Shown: positions 1 through 9,165 of the stretch, piece by piece
How the letters are laid out: every line of letters starts with the position of its first letter
Position numbering within the stretch: the stretch's first letter is position 1
Origin: Microlunatus capsulatus
GTDB taxonomy: Bacteria > Actinomycetota > Actinomycetes > Propionibacteriales > Propionibacteriaceae
DNA: 64,000 bases
Direction of reading: 5' to 3'
NCBI RefSeq assembly: GCF_017876495.1
Contig: NZ_JAGIOB010000001.1
Location: forward strand, 3,224,001 to 3,288,000
Translations under genes and position numbers: made by a program
Notes under the pieces: model-generated
The model's database searches: none
What the model was told of the DNA's origin: nothing
The model's input: the letters and a program-made list of their open reading frames with translations, nothing else

Positions 1-195
1 GACCAGCGCCAGCACGTTGGTGCGGCTGGAGGCCAGCGCCCGGGCGCCGGCGTGCGGGCGGTAGCCGAGGCTCATGATCGCGCTCTCGACGCGCGCGCGG
101 GTCGCCGCGGAGATGGGGCGCTTGCCGCTCAGCACGTAGGAGACCGTGGAGGTCGAGACGCCGGCCGCGTCGGCGACGTCGTGGATCGTGGCCAT
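1..195 (-). CDS. LacI-family transcriptional regulator, N-terminal part (runs off the window)
   Basis: The reverse strand reads from ATG at 195 into a typical LacI/GalR DNA-binding head: MATIHDVADAAGVSTSTVSY and then the hinge-helix segment ending ALASSRTN. That gives about 65 residues with the helix-turn-helix near residues 3-25; the sugar-binding domain lies outside the window. Such proteins repress carbohydrate genes until a sugar ligand binds. It is divergent from the GH42 gene with only 32 bp between the start codons, so it most likely controls that glycosidase pair. A CGGAG ribosome-binding site precedes the start. I cannot see an operator in the short gap. Confidence 0.9.
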   Translation of the reverse strand, partial: MATIHDVADAAGVSTSTVSYVLSGKRPISAATRARVESAIMSLGYRPHAGARALASSRTNVLALV

Positions 196-227
196 CGTGC
201 TCCGGTCCGGTCTGGGGGGGTCGGCTC

Positions 228-2279
228 ATGGTAGCCACGGCCGGCGCCGCCGGGGACCGTCCGCGCGACGGCGTCCGCCCGGGTCTGGCCCAGCTCACCG
301 CGCGCCACGGCCTGCTGGTGGGCGCGGACTACAACCCCGAGCAGTGGCCGCGGGAGACCTGGCCCGAGGACGCCCGGCTGATGCGGGAGGCGGGGCTCAA
401 CCTGGCCACGGTCGGCGTGTTCAGCTGGGCCGAGCTGGAGCCGACGCCGGACGCCCGCCGCTGGGGCTGGCTGGACGAGGTCGTCGACCTGCTGCACGCC
501 GAGGGCGTCGCCGTCGACCTGGCCACGCCGACCGCGTCGCCGCCGCCGTGGCTGGGCCTGCGCTGGCCCGAGACGCTGGCCGTCGACCCCGACGGCGTGC
601 GGATGAGCCACGGCTCGCGCAACCACTTCTGCCCCAGCTCGCCCGTGTACCGGGAGCGCTCGCTGGCCCTGGTCGCCGACCTCGTGGAGCGCTACGCCGA
701 CCACCCGGCCGTGCAGCTGTGGCACGTCGGCAACGAGTTCGGCCAGGTGTGCCACTGCGACCTGTGCGGGGCGGCGTTCGCGCGCTGGCTGGAGGACCGC
801 TACGGCGACCTCGACACGCTCAACGCGGCCTGGGGGACGGCCTTCTGGAGCCAGCGGCTGGCCGGCTGGGACGAGGTGCTGCCACCGCGGCGGGCGCCCT
901 ACCTCGGCAACCCGACCCGCGATCTCGACTTCCGCCGCTTCGCCTCCGACGCCCTCCTGGCGCTCTACCGCGAGCAGCGCGACCTCATCACCGCCCGGGT
1001 GCCGGCGACGCCGGTGACCACCAACTTCATGGGCTTCTTCCCCCTGGCCGACTACCGCCGCTGGGCGCCCGAGGTCGACGTCGTCGCCGACGACTCCTAC
1101 CCCGACCCGGAGGACCCGGCGTCACCGGCCGAGACCGCGCTCACCCACGACCTGATGCGCAGCCTCGGCGGCGGCCGCGGCTGGATGCTGCTGGAGCAGG
1201 CCTCCGGCGCCGTCAGCTGGCGCGAGCACAACGTCGCGAAGTCGGCCGCCCGGATGCGCCGCGACTCCCTCCAGGCCGTCGCGCACGGCGCCGACGGCTC
1301 CTGCTGGTTCCAGTGGCGGGCCTCCCGCGCCGGCAGCGAGCGCTTCCACGCCGCCCTGGTCCCGCACGCCGGCCCGGACACCGCGGCCCACCGCGCCGTC
1401 CGGGCCCACGGCGCCGAGCTGGCCCGGCTGCGCGGCGTGGCCGGGGCGCCCACTCGGGCCGACGTCGCCCTGCTCTTCGACTGGGACAGCTGGTGGGCCG
1501 CCGAGGCCCCGGCGCTGCCCTCGGCCCGGCTCCGCCCGCTGGACCAGCTGCGCGCCTGGCACCGACCGCTGTGGGAGCGCGGCGTCGCCGTCGACGTGCG
1601 GGGCAGCGGCGACGACCTCACCGGCTACCGCCTCGTGCTGGCCCCGTCGGCGTTCCTGCTCGACGACGACGCCCGGGACCGGCTCGTCCGCTACGTCGCC
1701 AGCGGCGGCACGCTGGTGCTGGGCCCGTTCTCCGCCGTCGTCGACGCGAGCGCGCACGTCCGCACCGGGCCGTTCCCCGTCGGGCTCACCGAGGTCCTCG
1801 GGGTGGCCGGTGAGGAGTGGCTGCCGCTCGCCGACGCCGACCCCGTCGCGCTGGCCGGGGAGGTCGCGGGCCCGACGGGCCTGTGGGCCGAGCGGCTGCA
1901 CGCGGCGGACGCCGAGGTGCTGGGCCGCTTCGCCGGCGGCCCCGTCGACGGCGGCCCCGCCGTGCTGCGGCACGGGCACGGCGCCGGGCGCGCCTGGTAC
2001 GTGGGCACCGTCCCCGCGCCGGAGGTGCTCGACGACCTGGCCGGGCGCTGGCTCGCCGACGCCGGGGTCGACGGCGCGCTGACGGGCCTGTCCGACGACC
2101 CGCTGCCCCCGGGCGTCGAGGTCACCCGCCGCGGCGACCACTGGTTCCTGCTCAACCACACCGACCACGACGTGCGCCTCGGCCTCACCGCCCCGGTGCG
2201 CGACCTGCTGACGACGACCCACCACACGCACCACCTCGACCTCCGCGCCGGAGACGTCGTGGTCCTGGACAAGGAGTGA
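228..2279 (+). CDS. GH42 beta-galactosidase
   Basis: Cytoplasmic family 42 glycoside hydrolase of 683 aa that removes terminal beta-galactosyl groups from oligosaccharides. The family entry motif GADYNPEQWP is at about residues 32-41. The acid/base glutamate is E170 (HVGNEF) and the nucleophile is probably E323 (LLEQ). C135, C175, C177 and C180 match the four-cysteine zinc site of GH42 trimers. The A-domain barrel is followed by the trimerisation and C-terminal beta domains. There is no signal peptide. The alpha-xylosidase gene starts one base after its stop, so the two are one operon. The start is ATG 228 after a G-rich stretch; a slightly later start cannot be excluded because the first 20 residues are not conserved. 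Confidence 0.93.
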   Translation: MVATAGAAGDRPRDGVRPGLAQLTARHGLLVGADYNPEQWPRETWPEDARLMREAGLNLATVGVFSWAELEPTPDARRWGWLDEVVDLLHAEGVAVDLATPTASPPPWLGLRWPETLAVDPDGVRMSHGSRNHFCPSSPVYRERSLALVADLVERYADHPAVQLWHVGNEFGQVCHCDLCGAAFARWLEDRYGDLDTLNAAWGTAFWSQRLAGWDEVLPPRRAPYLGNPTRDLDFRRFASDALLALYREQRDLITARVPATPVTTNFMGFFPLADYRRWAPEVDVVADDSYPDPEDPASPAETALTHDLMRSLGGGRGWMLLEQASGAVSWREHNVAKSAARMRRDSLQAVAHGADGSCWFQWRASRAGSERFHAALVPHAGPDTAAHRAVRAHGAELARLRGVAGAPTRADVALLFDWDSWWAAEAPALPSARLRPLDQLRAWHRPLWERGVAVDVRGSGDDLTGYRLVLAPSAFLLDDDARDRLVRYVASGGTLVLGPFSAVVDASAHVRTGPFPVGLTEVLGVAGEEWLPLADADPVALAGEVAGPTGLWAERLHAADAEVLGRFAGGPVDGGPAVLRHGHGAGRAWYVGTVPAPEVLDDLAGRWLADAGVDGALTGLSDDPLPPGVEVTRRGDHWFLLNHTDHDVRLGLTAPVRDLLTTTHHTHHLDLRAGDVVVLDKE

Positions 2280-2280
2280 G

Positions 2281-4548
2281 ATGAAGTTCACCGACGGCTA
2301 CTGGCAGACCCTGCCGGGCGTCACCATCCTCAAGGCGGCCGACCTCGACCAGGTGGAGGCCGCGGGCGACCGGCTCGTCGCCTACTGCCCCACGACGCGG
2401 ATCCGGCACCGCGGCGACACCCTCAACAAGCCGGTCCTCACCGTCACCTTCGACGCCCCCGCCGAGGGGGTGATCGGCGTCCGCGTGGAGCACTTCCAGG
2501 GCACCCGGGACCTCGGCCCCGCCTTCCCGCTGCACCGCGACGACACCGCGCCGACGGTGACCGCCGACGGCCGCACCGGCACGCTGACCTCGGGCGACCT
2601 CACCGTCTCCGTCGACGCCGAGAACGGCTACCGCGCGCAGTTCAGCGCCGGCGGGCGGGTGCTGACGGCGTCCCTGCCCGGCAGCGTCGGCCTGGTCCGC
2701 GACGGCGAGGGCCGCTCCTTCGTCCGCGAGCAGCTGACGCTGGGCGTCGGCGAGCACGTCTACGGCCTCGGCGAGCGCTTCGGGCCGCTGGTCAAGAACG
2801 GCCAGACCGTCGACATCTGGAACGCCGACGGCGGCACGGCCAGCGAGCAGGCCTACAAGAACGTCCCCTTCTACCTGACCGACCGCGGCTACGGCGTCTT
2901 CGTCGCGCACCCGGAGCGGGTCGGCTTCGAGGTGGGCACCGAGGTCGTCTCGCGCAGCCAGTTCTCCGTCGAGGGCCAGGCGCTGCAGTACTACGTCATC
3001 CACGGGCCCAGCCCCAAGGAGATCCTCGATCGCTACACCGCGCTGACCGGCCGGCCCGCGCGGGTGCCCGACTGGTCCTACGGGCTGTGGCTGTCGACGT
3101 CGTTCACCACCAGCTACGACGAGGACAGCGTCAACGCCGCCGTCGACGGGATGGCCGAGCGCGCCCTGCCGCTGTCGGTCTTCCACTTCGACTGCTTCTG
3201 GATGCGGCAGTTCCACTGGTGCGACTTCATCTGGGACCCGGCGACCTTCCCCGACCCCGCCGCCATGCTCGAGCGGCTGCGGGCCAAGGGCCTGAAGATC
3301 TCGCTGTGGATCAACCCCTACATCGCCCAGCGCTCGGAGCTGTTCGCCGAGGGCCGCGACCTCGGCTACCTGGTCCGCACCACCGAGGGCGACGTCTGGC
3401 AGTGGGACCTGTGGCAGGCCGGGATGGGGCTGGTGGACTTCACCAACCCCGACGCCCGGGACTGGTTCACCAGCAAGCTCAAGGTGCTGCTGGACATGGG
3501 CGTCGACGCCTTCAAGACCGACTTCGGCGAGCGCATCCCCAGCGAGGGCGTCGTCTACCACGACGGCTCCGACCCGGCCGGGATGCACAACTACTACGCC
3601 CAGGCCTACAACCAGTGCGTCTTCGACCTGCTGAAGGCCGAGCGCGGGGAGGGCGAGGCGGTGCTGTTCGCCCGCTCGGCCACCGCCGGCGGCCAGCAGT
3701 TCCCCGTCCACTGGGGCGGTGACTGCGAGTCGACCTTCGTCTCGATGGCCGAGTCGCTGCGCGGCGGGCTCTCGCTGGCGCTGTCCGGCTTCGGCTACTG
3801 GAGCCACGACATCGGCGGCTTCGAGGGCACGCCCGACCCGGCCGTCTTCAAGCGCTGGCTGGCCTTCGGCCTGCTGTCGTCGCACTCGCGGCTGCACGGC
3901 TCCAGCTCCTCGCGCGTGCCGTGGGCCTTCGACGAGGAGGCGGTGGACGTCACCCGGACGTTCACCCGGCTCAAGCTGTCGCTGATGCCCTACCTGGCCC
4001 AGCTGGGCGAGCAGGCGCACGCCGCCGGCACGCCGGTCATGCGGCCGATGGTGCTGGAGTTCCCCGAGGACCGCAGCGCCGCAGGAGTCGACACCCAGTA
4101 CATGCTGGGCGACGCGCTCCTGGTGGCGCCGGTGTTCAGCGCCGACGGGGTGGCCGAGTACTACCTGCCCGCCGGCACCTGGACCCACCTGCAGACCGGG
4201 GAGACCCGGCAGGGCCCGGGCTGGCACACCGAGACCTACGGCTTCGACTCGCTGCCGCTGTTCGTCCGGCCCGGCTCGGTGCTGGCCCGCGGCGCGGTCG
4301 ACGACCGGCCCGACTACGACCACCTCGACGGCGTCACCCTCGACGTCTTCGGGCTGGCCGACGGCGAGAGCCGGACGGTACAGGTCGCCCCGCGGACCGG
4401 GGCGGAGGCGGCCACCTTCACCGTCGTCCGGACCGGGGCCACGTTGAGCGCCACCGCCGAGGGCACGACCCAGCCGTGGCACCTGCGCGCGGGGGCGGCG
4501 TCGGCGTCGGGCTCCGGCGCCGGCACCGTCAGCCTGACCCTGGGCTGA
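2281..4548 (+). CDS. yicI: GH31 alpha-xylosidase (YicI type)
   Basis: Cytoplasmic 755-aa family 31 enzyme expected to release alpha-xylose from the non-reducing end of isoprimeverose or xyloglucan oligosaccharides. The nucleophile motif KTDFGE places D414, and the acid/base motif HWGGD places D481, both in the spacing of E. coli YicI. The N-terminal beta-sandwich, the barrel and the C-terminal beta domains are all present at full length. An AAGGAG site sits 6 nt before ATG 2281 and overlaps the end of the GH42 gene, so translation is coupled. With the beta-galactosidase upstream, this pair could trim galactose and then xylose from galactosylated xyloglucan fragments; that is inference from the pairing. 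Confidence 0.93.
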   Translation: MKFTDGYWQTLPGVTILKAADLDQVEAAGDRLVAYCPTTRIRHRGDTLNKPVLTVTFDAPAEGVIGVRVEHFQGTRDLGPAFPLHRDDTAPTVTADGRTGTLTSGDLTVSVDAENGYRAQFSAGGRVLTASLPGSVGLVRDGEGRSFVREQLTLGVGEHVYGLGERFGPLVKNGQTVDIWNADGGTASEQAYKNVPFYLTDRGYGVFVAHPERVGFEVGTEVVSRSQFSVEGQALQYYVIHGPSPKEILDRYTALTGRPARVPDWSYGLWLSTSFTTSYDEDSVNAAVDGMAERALPLSVFHFDCFWMRQFHWCDFIWDPATFPDPAAMLERLRAKGLKISLWINPYIAQRSELFAEGRDLGYLVRTTEGDVWQWDLWQAGMGLVDFTNPDARDWFTSKLKVLLDMGVDAFKTDFGERIPSEGVVYHDGSDPAGMHNYYAQAYNQCVFDLLKAERGEGEAVLFARSATAGGQQFPVHWGGDCESTFVSMAESLRGGLSLALSGFGYWSHDIGGFEGTPDPAVFKRWLAFGLLSSHSRLHGSSSSRVPWAFDEEAVDVTRTFTRLKLSLMPYLAQLGEQAHAAGTPVMRPMVLEFPEDRSAAGVDTQYMLGDALLVAPVFSADGVAEYYLPAGTWTHLQTGETRQGPGWHTETYGFDSLPLFVRPGSVLARGAVDDRPDYDHLDGVTLDVFGLADGESRTVQVAPRTGAEAATFTVVRTGATLSATAEGTTQPWHLRAGAASASGSGAGTVSLTLG

Positions 4549-4559
4549 GGCCGGGAACT

Positions 4560-4607
4560 GCGGGGAGACGACGGGTCCACCGGGCCCATCCGTCGTCGTC
4601 TCCCCGC
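4560..4607 (+). terminator. Hairpin terminator after the glycosidase operon
   Basis: Perfect 14-bp arms GCGGGGAGACGACG (4560-4573) and CGTCGTCTCCCCGC (4594-4607) with a 20-nt loop, starting 12 bp after the yicI stop. There is no clear T tract, which is usual in high-GC actinobacteria. Confidence 0.7.
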
Positions 4608-4658
4608 CGTTCCTCGTGCGAGCCGCAACGGGCTGGCGGGCCACCCCCGGTGCGGGCC

Positions 4659-4664
4659 TAGAAT
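4659..4664 (+). promoter_or_regulatory. -10 box of the ileS T-box transcript
   Basis: TAGAAT hexamer placed so that transcription would start near 4671, just before the short specifier stem of the T-box. No convincing -35 element is visible. Confidence 0.6.
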
Positions 4665-4670
4665 GGGCGC

Positions 4671-4855
4671 ACAGGCAGTGATCCGGCCATCACCGGTGAG
4701 CCTCCGGAAGAACGGGCCGCCAGGCCTCACTAGAACCGGACGGGTGGGCCCGTCAGCGCCCTCGACCAGAGCGGTCGTCCCCTGGGGGGCGGCAAGCGAG
4801 GTGGTACCGCGGCGGTGACGTCGTCCTCGTGCAGGCAGCAGCCCACGAGGAAGAG
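4671..4855 (+). ncRNA. Isoleucine T-box leader (translational, ultrashort stem I type)
   Basis: cis-acting leader RNA that senses uncharged tRNA-Ile and controls ileS. A minimal stem I is formed by CCGG 4683-4686 and CCGG 4693-4696, with the isoleucine codon AUC at 4689-4691 in its loop. The T-box core AGGTGGTACCGCGG is at 4799-4812 and contains the UGGU that pairs with the tRNA acceptor end. Just downstream, CCTCGTG (4825-4831) can pair with CACGAGG (4844-4850), burying the Shine-Dalgarno GAGGAAG, so control is of translation and not of termination. Actinobacterial ileS leaders of this design are established; the fold here is read by eye. Confidence 0.88.
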
Positions 4856-4863
4856 ATGTCGCG

Positions 4864-7800
4864 ATGACCTACCCGAAGCAGACGACCGGCCCGTCGAGCG
4901 CCGACGCCGGCGGCTCCCGGCCCGCGAAGGGCGTCCCGTCCAGCCCGCGGTTCCCCGAGCTCGAGGAGCGGGTGCTGGCGTTCTGGAAAGCCGACGACAC
5001 CTTCACCGCCTCCGTCGAGCGCAACCCGGCGGGCGAGGACGGCAGCAACGAGTTCGTCTTCTACGACGGCCCGCCCTTCGCCAACGGGCTCCCGCACTAC
5101 GGCCACCTGCTGACCGGCTACGTCAAGGACATCGTCCCGCGCTACCAGACGATGCGCGGCCGGCACGTCGAGCGCCGCTTCGGCTGGGACTGCCACGGCC
5201 TGCCCGCCGAGCTGGAGTCGATGCGCCAGCTGGGGCTGAAGACCAAGGACGAGATCCTCGAGCTGGGCATCGACAAGTTCAACGACGCCTGCCGCGAGTC
5301 CGTGCTGCGCTACACCGACGAGTGGCAGGCCTACGTCACCCGGCAGGCGCGCTGGGTCGACTTCGACCACGACTACAAGACCCTCGACATCTCCTACATG
5401 GAGAGCGTGCTGTGGGCGTTCAAGACCCTGTACGACAAGGGCCTGGTCTACGAGGGCCTGCGCGTGCTGCCCTACTGCTGGAACGACGAGACGCCGCTGT
5501 CCAGCCACGAGCTGCGGATGGACGACGAGGTCTACCAGAACCGGCAGGACCCGGCCGTCACCGTCGGCTTCCGGCTGGAGACCGGCGAGCTGGCGCTGAT
5601 CTGGACGACGACGCCCTGGACCCTGCCCAGCAACCTGGCCATGGCCGTCGGGCCCGACGTCTACTACGTCGTCGTCGAGCACGACGAGGAGGACGGCCGC
5701 ACCGAGCGCTACGTCATCGCCGAGGCACGGCTGGCCGCCTACGCCCGCGAGCTGGGGGAGGACGCCGCCGACCGCGTCGTCGAGCGGCTCAAGGGCGCCG
5801 ACCTGCTCGGCCGCCGCTACACCCCGCCCTTCTCCTACTTCCTGGGCACCGAGAACGCGCACGTCGTGCTGGCCGCCGACTACGTCACCACCGAGGACGG
5901 CACCGGCTTGGTGCACATCGCCCCCGCCTTCGGCGAGGAGGACAAGGCCGTCACCGACGCCGCCGGGATCCCCGTCGTCGTCCCCGTCGACGCGGCCGGC
6001 AGGTTCACCACCGAGGTCCCCGAGTACGCCGGGATGCAGGTCTTCGACGCCAACCTGGCGATCATCGACGACCTGCGGGCGGCGACGGCGGACCCCCGCT
6101 CCCTGAGCTCGTCGAAGGGCGCGGTCACGCAGGGCACGGTCCTGCTGCGCCGCGAGACCTACGACCACCCCTACCCGCACTGCTGGCGCTGCAAGAACCC
6201 GCTGATCTACAAGGCCGTCTCCAGCTGGTTCGTCGCGGTGACCGCGATCAAGGACCGGATGGGGCAGCTGAACGACCAGATCACCTGGGTGCCCGAGCAC
6301 GTCAAGGACGGCCAGTTCGGCAAGTGGCTGGCCGGCGCGCGCGACTGGTCGATCAGCCGCAACCGCTTCTGGGGCAGCCCGATCCCCATCTGGAAGTCCG
6401 ACGACCCGGCCTACCCGCGCGTCGACGTCTACGGGTCGATCGCCGAGCTGGAGGCCGACTTCGGCGTCGAGGTCACCGACCTGCACCGTCCCTACGTCGA
6501 CCAGCTGACCCGGCCGAACCCCGACGACCCGACGGGGAAGTCGACCATGCGGCGGATCGAGGACGTCCTCGACGTCTGGTTCGACTCGGGCTCGATGCCC
6601 TACGCCCAGGTCCACTACCCGTTCGAGAACGCCGGCTGGTTCGAGCACCACTACCCGGGCGACTTCATCGTCGAGTACATCGGCCAGACCCGCGGCTGGT
6701 TCTACACGATGCACGTGCTGGCCACCGCGCTGTTCGACCGGCCCGCGTTCCAGAGCTGCATCAGCCACGGCATCGTGCTGGGCAGCGACGGGCAGAAGAT
6801 GAGCAAGTCGCTGCGCAACTACCCCGACGTCAGCGAGGTCTTCGACCGCGACGGCGCCGACGCCATGCGCTGGTTCCTCATGTCGTCGCCGATCCTGCGG
6901 GGCGGGAACCTCGTCGTCACCGAGCAGGGCATCCGCGAGGGCGTCCGGCAGGTGATGATCCCGCTCTGGAACGCCTGGTACTTCTTCTCCCTGTACGCGG
7001 ACGTGGCCGACGGCGGGGCCGGCTACGACGCGCAGGAGCGCTACGACTCCGAGGACGTGCTGGACCGCTACGTCCTGGCCAAGCTGCGCGACCTGGTGGA
7101 GACGCTGACCGCCGAGCTGGACGGCCTCGACGTGGCCGCTGCCTGCGACGCGACCCGCGGCTTCCTCGAGGTGCTGTCGAACTGGTACATCCGGCGCTCG
7201 CGCGAGCGGTTCTGGGACGGCGAGTCCGCTGCCTCGCACGCCGCCTTCGACACCCTGTACACCGTGCTGGAGGTGCTGACGCGGGCGATCGCGCCGCTGC
7301 TGCCGCTCACCACCGAGGAGATCTGGCGGGGGCTGACGGGAGGGCGCTCGGTGCACCTCACCGACTGGCCGGACGCGTCGCTGCTGCCGGCCGACCCGGC
7401 GCTGGTCGCGGCCATGGACCGGGTCCGCGAGGTCTGCTCGACGGGCTCCGGGCTGCGCAAGGCCGAGAACCTGCGGGTGCGGCTGCCGCTGGCGGGGCTG
7501 ACCGTCGTCGCCGACGACGCGACCGCGCTGGAGCCGTTCCGGAGCCTCGTCGCCGACGAGCTCAACGTCCGGACCGTCACGCTGACCTCGGTCGACGCCG
7601 GTGACGCGTCCGCGTTCGGGGTGCGGCAGACCCTGCAGGTCAACGCCCGGGCCGCCGGCCCGCGGCTGGGCAAGCAGGTGCAGGGCGCCATCAAGGGGAG
7701 CAAGAGCGGCGACTGGTCGGTGGCCGAGGACGGCACCGTCACCGCCGGGGGCATCGCGCTGGCCGAGGGCGAGTACACGCTGCAGACGGTGGTGGCCGAC

Positions 7801-8142
7801 GCCGACCCGTCCGACCAGCGCGCGGTGGCCATGCTGCCGGGCGGCGGCTTCGTCATCCTCGACACCGCCGTCACCCCGGAGCTGGCCGCCGAGGGTCTGG
7901 CCCGCGACGTCATCCGCGCCGTCCAGCAGGCCCGCCGGGAGGCCGGCCTGGAGATCAGCGACCGGATCGCGCTGACGTTGGGCGGGGGAGCGGACCTGGT
8001 CGCGGCGGTGCGCACGCACGCCGACCTCATCGGGACCGAGACCCTGGCGTCGACGCTGGAGGTGTCGGAGCAGCCGCTGGGTCCCGACGCCGTCGACATC
8101 GGCGACAAGCAGCGCGTGGCCGTCGCGGTCGCGCGGGCCTGA
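4864..8142 (+). CDS. ileS: Isoleucyl-tRNA synthetase, type 2
   Basis: Class I aminoacyl-tRNA synthetase of 1092 aa charging tRNA-Ile. The HIGH signature appears as HYGH at residues 78-81 within [11 protein letters not shown], the form found in eukaryote-like type 2 enzymes (commonly associated with low mupirocin sensitivity). KMSKS is at 645-649. The editing (CP1) domain, a CWRC metal knuckle and the anticodon-binding domain follow in order. ATG 4864 is chosen because the nearer ATG at 4856 meets a stop after three codons. Expression is governed by the T-box just upstream. Oddly, bases 6097-6120, encoding residues 412-419 in the linker after the editing domain, are a 24-bp exact copy of an intergenic palindromic repeat seen at 44386-44409. 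Confidence 0.97.
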   Translation: MTYPKQTTGPSSADAGGSRPAKGVPSSPRFPELEERVLAFWKADDTFTASVERNPAGEDGSNEFVFYDGPPFANGLPHYGHLLTGYVKDIVPRYQTMRGRHVERRFGWDCHGLPAELESMRQLGLKTKDEILELGIDKFNDACRESVLRYTDEWQAYVTRQARWVDFDHDYKTLDISYMESVLWAFKTLYDKGLVYEGLRVLPYCWNDETPLSSHELRMDDEVYQNRQDPAVTVGFRLETGELALIWTTTPWTLPSNLAMAVGPDVYYVVVEHDEEDGRTERYVIAEARLAAYARELGEDAADRVVERLKGADLLGRRYTPPFSYFLGTENAHVVLAADYVTTEDGTGLVHIAPAFGEEDKAVTDAAGIPVVVPVDAAGRFTTEVPEYAGMQVFDANLAIIDDLRAATADPRSLSSSKGAVTQGTVLLRRETYDHPYPHCWRCKNPLIYKAVSSWFVAVTAIKDRMGQLNDQITWVPEHVKDGQFGKWLAGARDWSISRNRFWGSPIPIWKSDDPAYPRVDVYGSIAELEADFGVEVTDLHRPYVDQLTRPNPDDPTGKSTMRRIEDVLDVWFDSGSMPYAQVHYPFENAGWFEHHYPGDFIVEYIGQTRGWFYTMHVLATALFDRPAFQSCISHGIVLGSDGQKMSKSLRNYPDVSEVFDRDGADAMRWFLMSSPILRGGNLVVTEQGIREGVRQVMIPLWNAWYFFSLYADVADGGAGYDAQERYDSEDVLDRYVLAKLRDLVETLTAELDGLDVAAACDATRGFLEVLSNWYIRRSRERFWDGESAASHAAFDTLYTVLEVLTRAIAPLLPLTTEEIWRGLTGGRSVHLTDWPDASLLPADPALVAAMDRVREVCSTGSGLRKAENLRVRLPLAGLTVVADDATALEPFRSLVADELNVRTVTLTSVDAGDASAFGVRQTLQVNARAAGPRLGKQVQGAIKGSKSGDWSVAEDGTVTAGGIALAEGEYTLQTVVADADPSDQRAVAMLPGGGFVILDTAVTPELAAEGLARDVIRAVQQARREAGLEISDRIALTLGGGADLVAAVRTHADLIGTETLASTLEVSEQPLGPDAVDIGDKQRVAVAVARA

Positions 8143-8164
8143 CCCGGTCGTCGGGCCGGTCGAG

Positions 8165-8437
8165 ATGGCTGCGGTCCGCCGCCGGGTGGTCGTCACCGGA
8201 CGGGTGCAGGGCGTGTTCTTCCGCGACAGCACCCGCCGGGAGGCGCGCCGGCGGCGGGTCTCCGGCTGGGTGACCAACCGCGCCGACGGCAGCGTCGAGG
8301 CCGTCTTCGAGGGCGAGCCCGACGCCGTCGACGGCCTGGTCGCGTGGACGCGGCGCGGTCCCGTCCGAGCGCGGGTGGACACCCACGCCGTCACCGAGGA
8401 GGAGCCGACGGGCGAGACCGGGTTCGCGGTGGTCTGA
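8165..8437 (+). CDS. acyP: Acylphosphatase
   Basis: Small 90-aa cytoplasmic enzyme hydrolysing acyl phosphates. The catalytic loop GRVQGVFFR (arginine at about residue 20) and the conserved asparagine in GWVTNRADG (about residue 38) are both present, and the length is that of the family. It lies 22 bp after ileS and may be read through from it; no separate promoter is obvious. Confidence 0.93.
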   Translation: MAAVRRRVVVTGRVQGVFFRDSTRREARRRRVSGWVTNRADGSVEAVFEGEPDAVDGLVAWTRRGPVRARVDTHAVTEEEPTGETGFAVV

Positions 8438-8466
8438 GCAGTGCCGATCCCGAGCGGGGACGACAT

Positions 8467-8508
8467 CGTGTGAGTTCGCGTGGTGAAGTCACCGCGCGAA
8501 GTCACACG
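8467..8508. repeat. Long imperfect palindrome in the acyP downstream gap
   Basis: Two 21-nt arms (8467-8487 and 8488-8508) match in 19 of 21 positions with no spacer; the ends are CGTGTGA and TCACACG. It lies 30 bp after acyP and 59 bp before the next gene. It could be a terminator of the ileS-acyP transcript or one copy of a repeated palindromic element. Confidence 0.7.
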
Positions 8509-8567
8509 CTGTTCCCGAGGTGCCGACGAGCGAGCCGTGCCCGTGAAGACGCCGCCTCCAGGGGACG

Positions 8568-9071
8568 ATGGCTGGCGTGTGGGTCTGGGTCTGGGAGTCC
8601 GACGTGCTCGACGGCCAGGTGCACCCGGTGCCGGTCGGCGGGTTGCTCGCCGACGAGGGTGTCTACGCGGTCGCCTGGGGCACCGAGCCCACCCGCGAGG
8701 AGGACGGCGTGGTGCCGATCCCCGGCCGCGACCCCCGCCGGACGGGCTGTGCGACGGCCTGGGTGACGGGAGTGGTGACGGCGCTCGTGGAGGACGGCTC
8801 GGACCGCGGCCACATCGGTCAACGAGGCCTGCTGGTCGCCGGCGGTACGCCCCTGATCTGCCGGACCTGGCGCCGGCGTCGCGAGCAGCTCCGCTGGGGT
8901 GACCGCGTGACCCTGCCGTGCTCCTTCGAGCTCGTCGCCGGCTCCGACTGGTCGCTCGTCGAGCTGCCGGACGGCGCGTCGGCGGACTGGCGGGTGCGGG
9001 AGGCTCTCCGGCTCGAGGGACCTACCGGAGTGCTTGACCACCTGCTCGACCTGGAGCCGGTCAGCCGCTGA
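8568..9071 (+). CDS. Hypothetical protein
   Basis: A 167-aa reading frame in the main coding phase that I do not recognise. It starts with a tryptophan-rich strand (MAGVWVWVWESDVLDG), carries no signal peptide or membrane segment, and is rich in Asp/Glu/Arg towards the C-terminus. No catalytic motif is visible. It is flanked by acyP on the same strand and by fthC converging from the other side. Coding-like base use suggests a real gene; the start is uncertain because neither a ribosome-binding site nor a leaderless box is clear. Confidence 0.65.
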   Translation: MAGVWVWVWESDVLDGQVHPVPVGGLLADEGVYAVAWGTEPTREEDGVVPIPGRDPRRTGCATAWVTGVVTALVEDGSDRGHIGQRGLLVAGGTPLICRTWRRRREQLRWGDRVTLPCSFELVAGSDWSLVELPDGASADWRVREALRLEGPTGVLDHLLDLEPVSR

Positions 9072-9165
9072 GCGCGCCCACCGGCCTCGGTCGTCGGCTC
9101 CCGCGCCCCGTCGTGACTCCCGCGCCCGGTGCCCGGGGCGCGGTCGTCCCGGCGGGGCGCGGCGC

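Noticed and set aside
4856-4867. ATG 4856 as the ileS start
   Set aside because: The frame stops after three codons; ATG 4864 leads into the conserved protein.
4753-8505. Very long minus-strand open frame opposite ileS and the T-box
   Set aside because: High GC makes stop codons rare in shadow frames; the composition is low-complexity Val/Gly/Arg/Asp, and the plus strand carries a clear synthetase.
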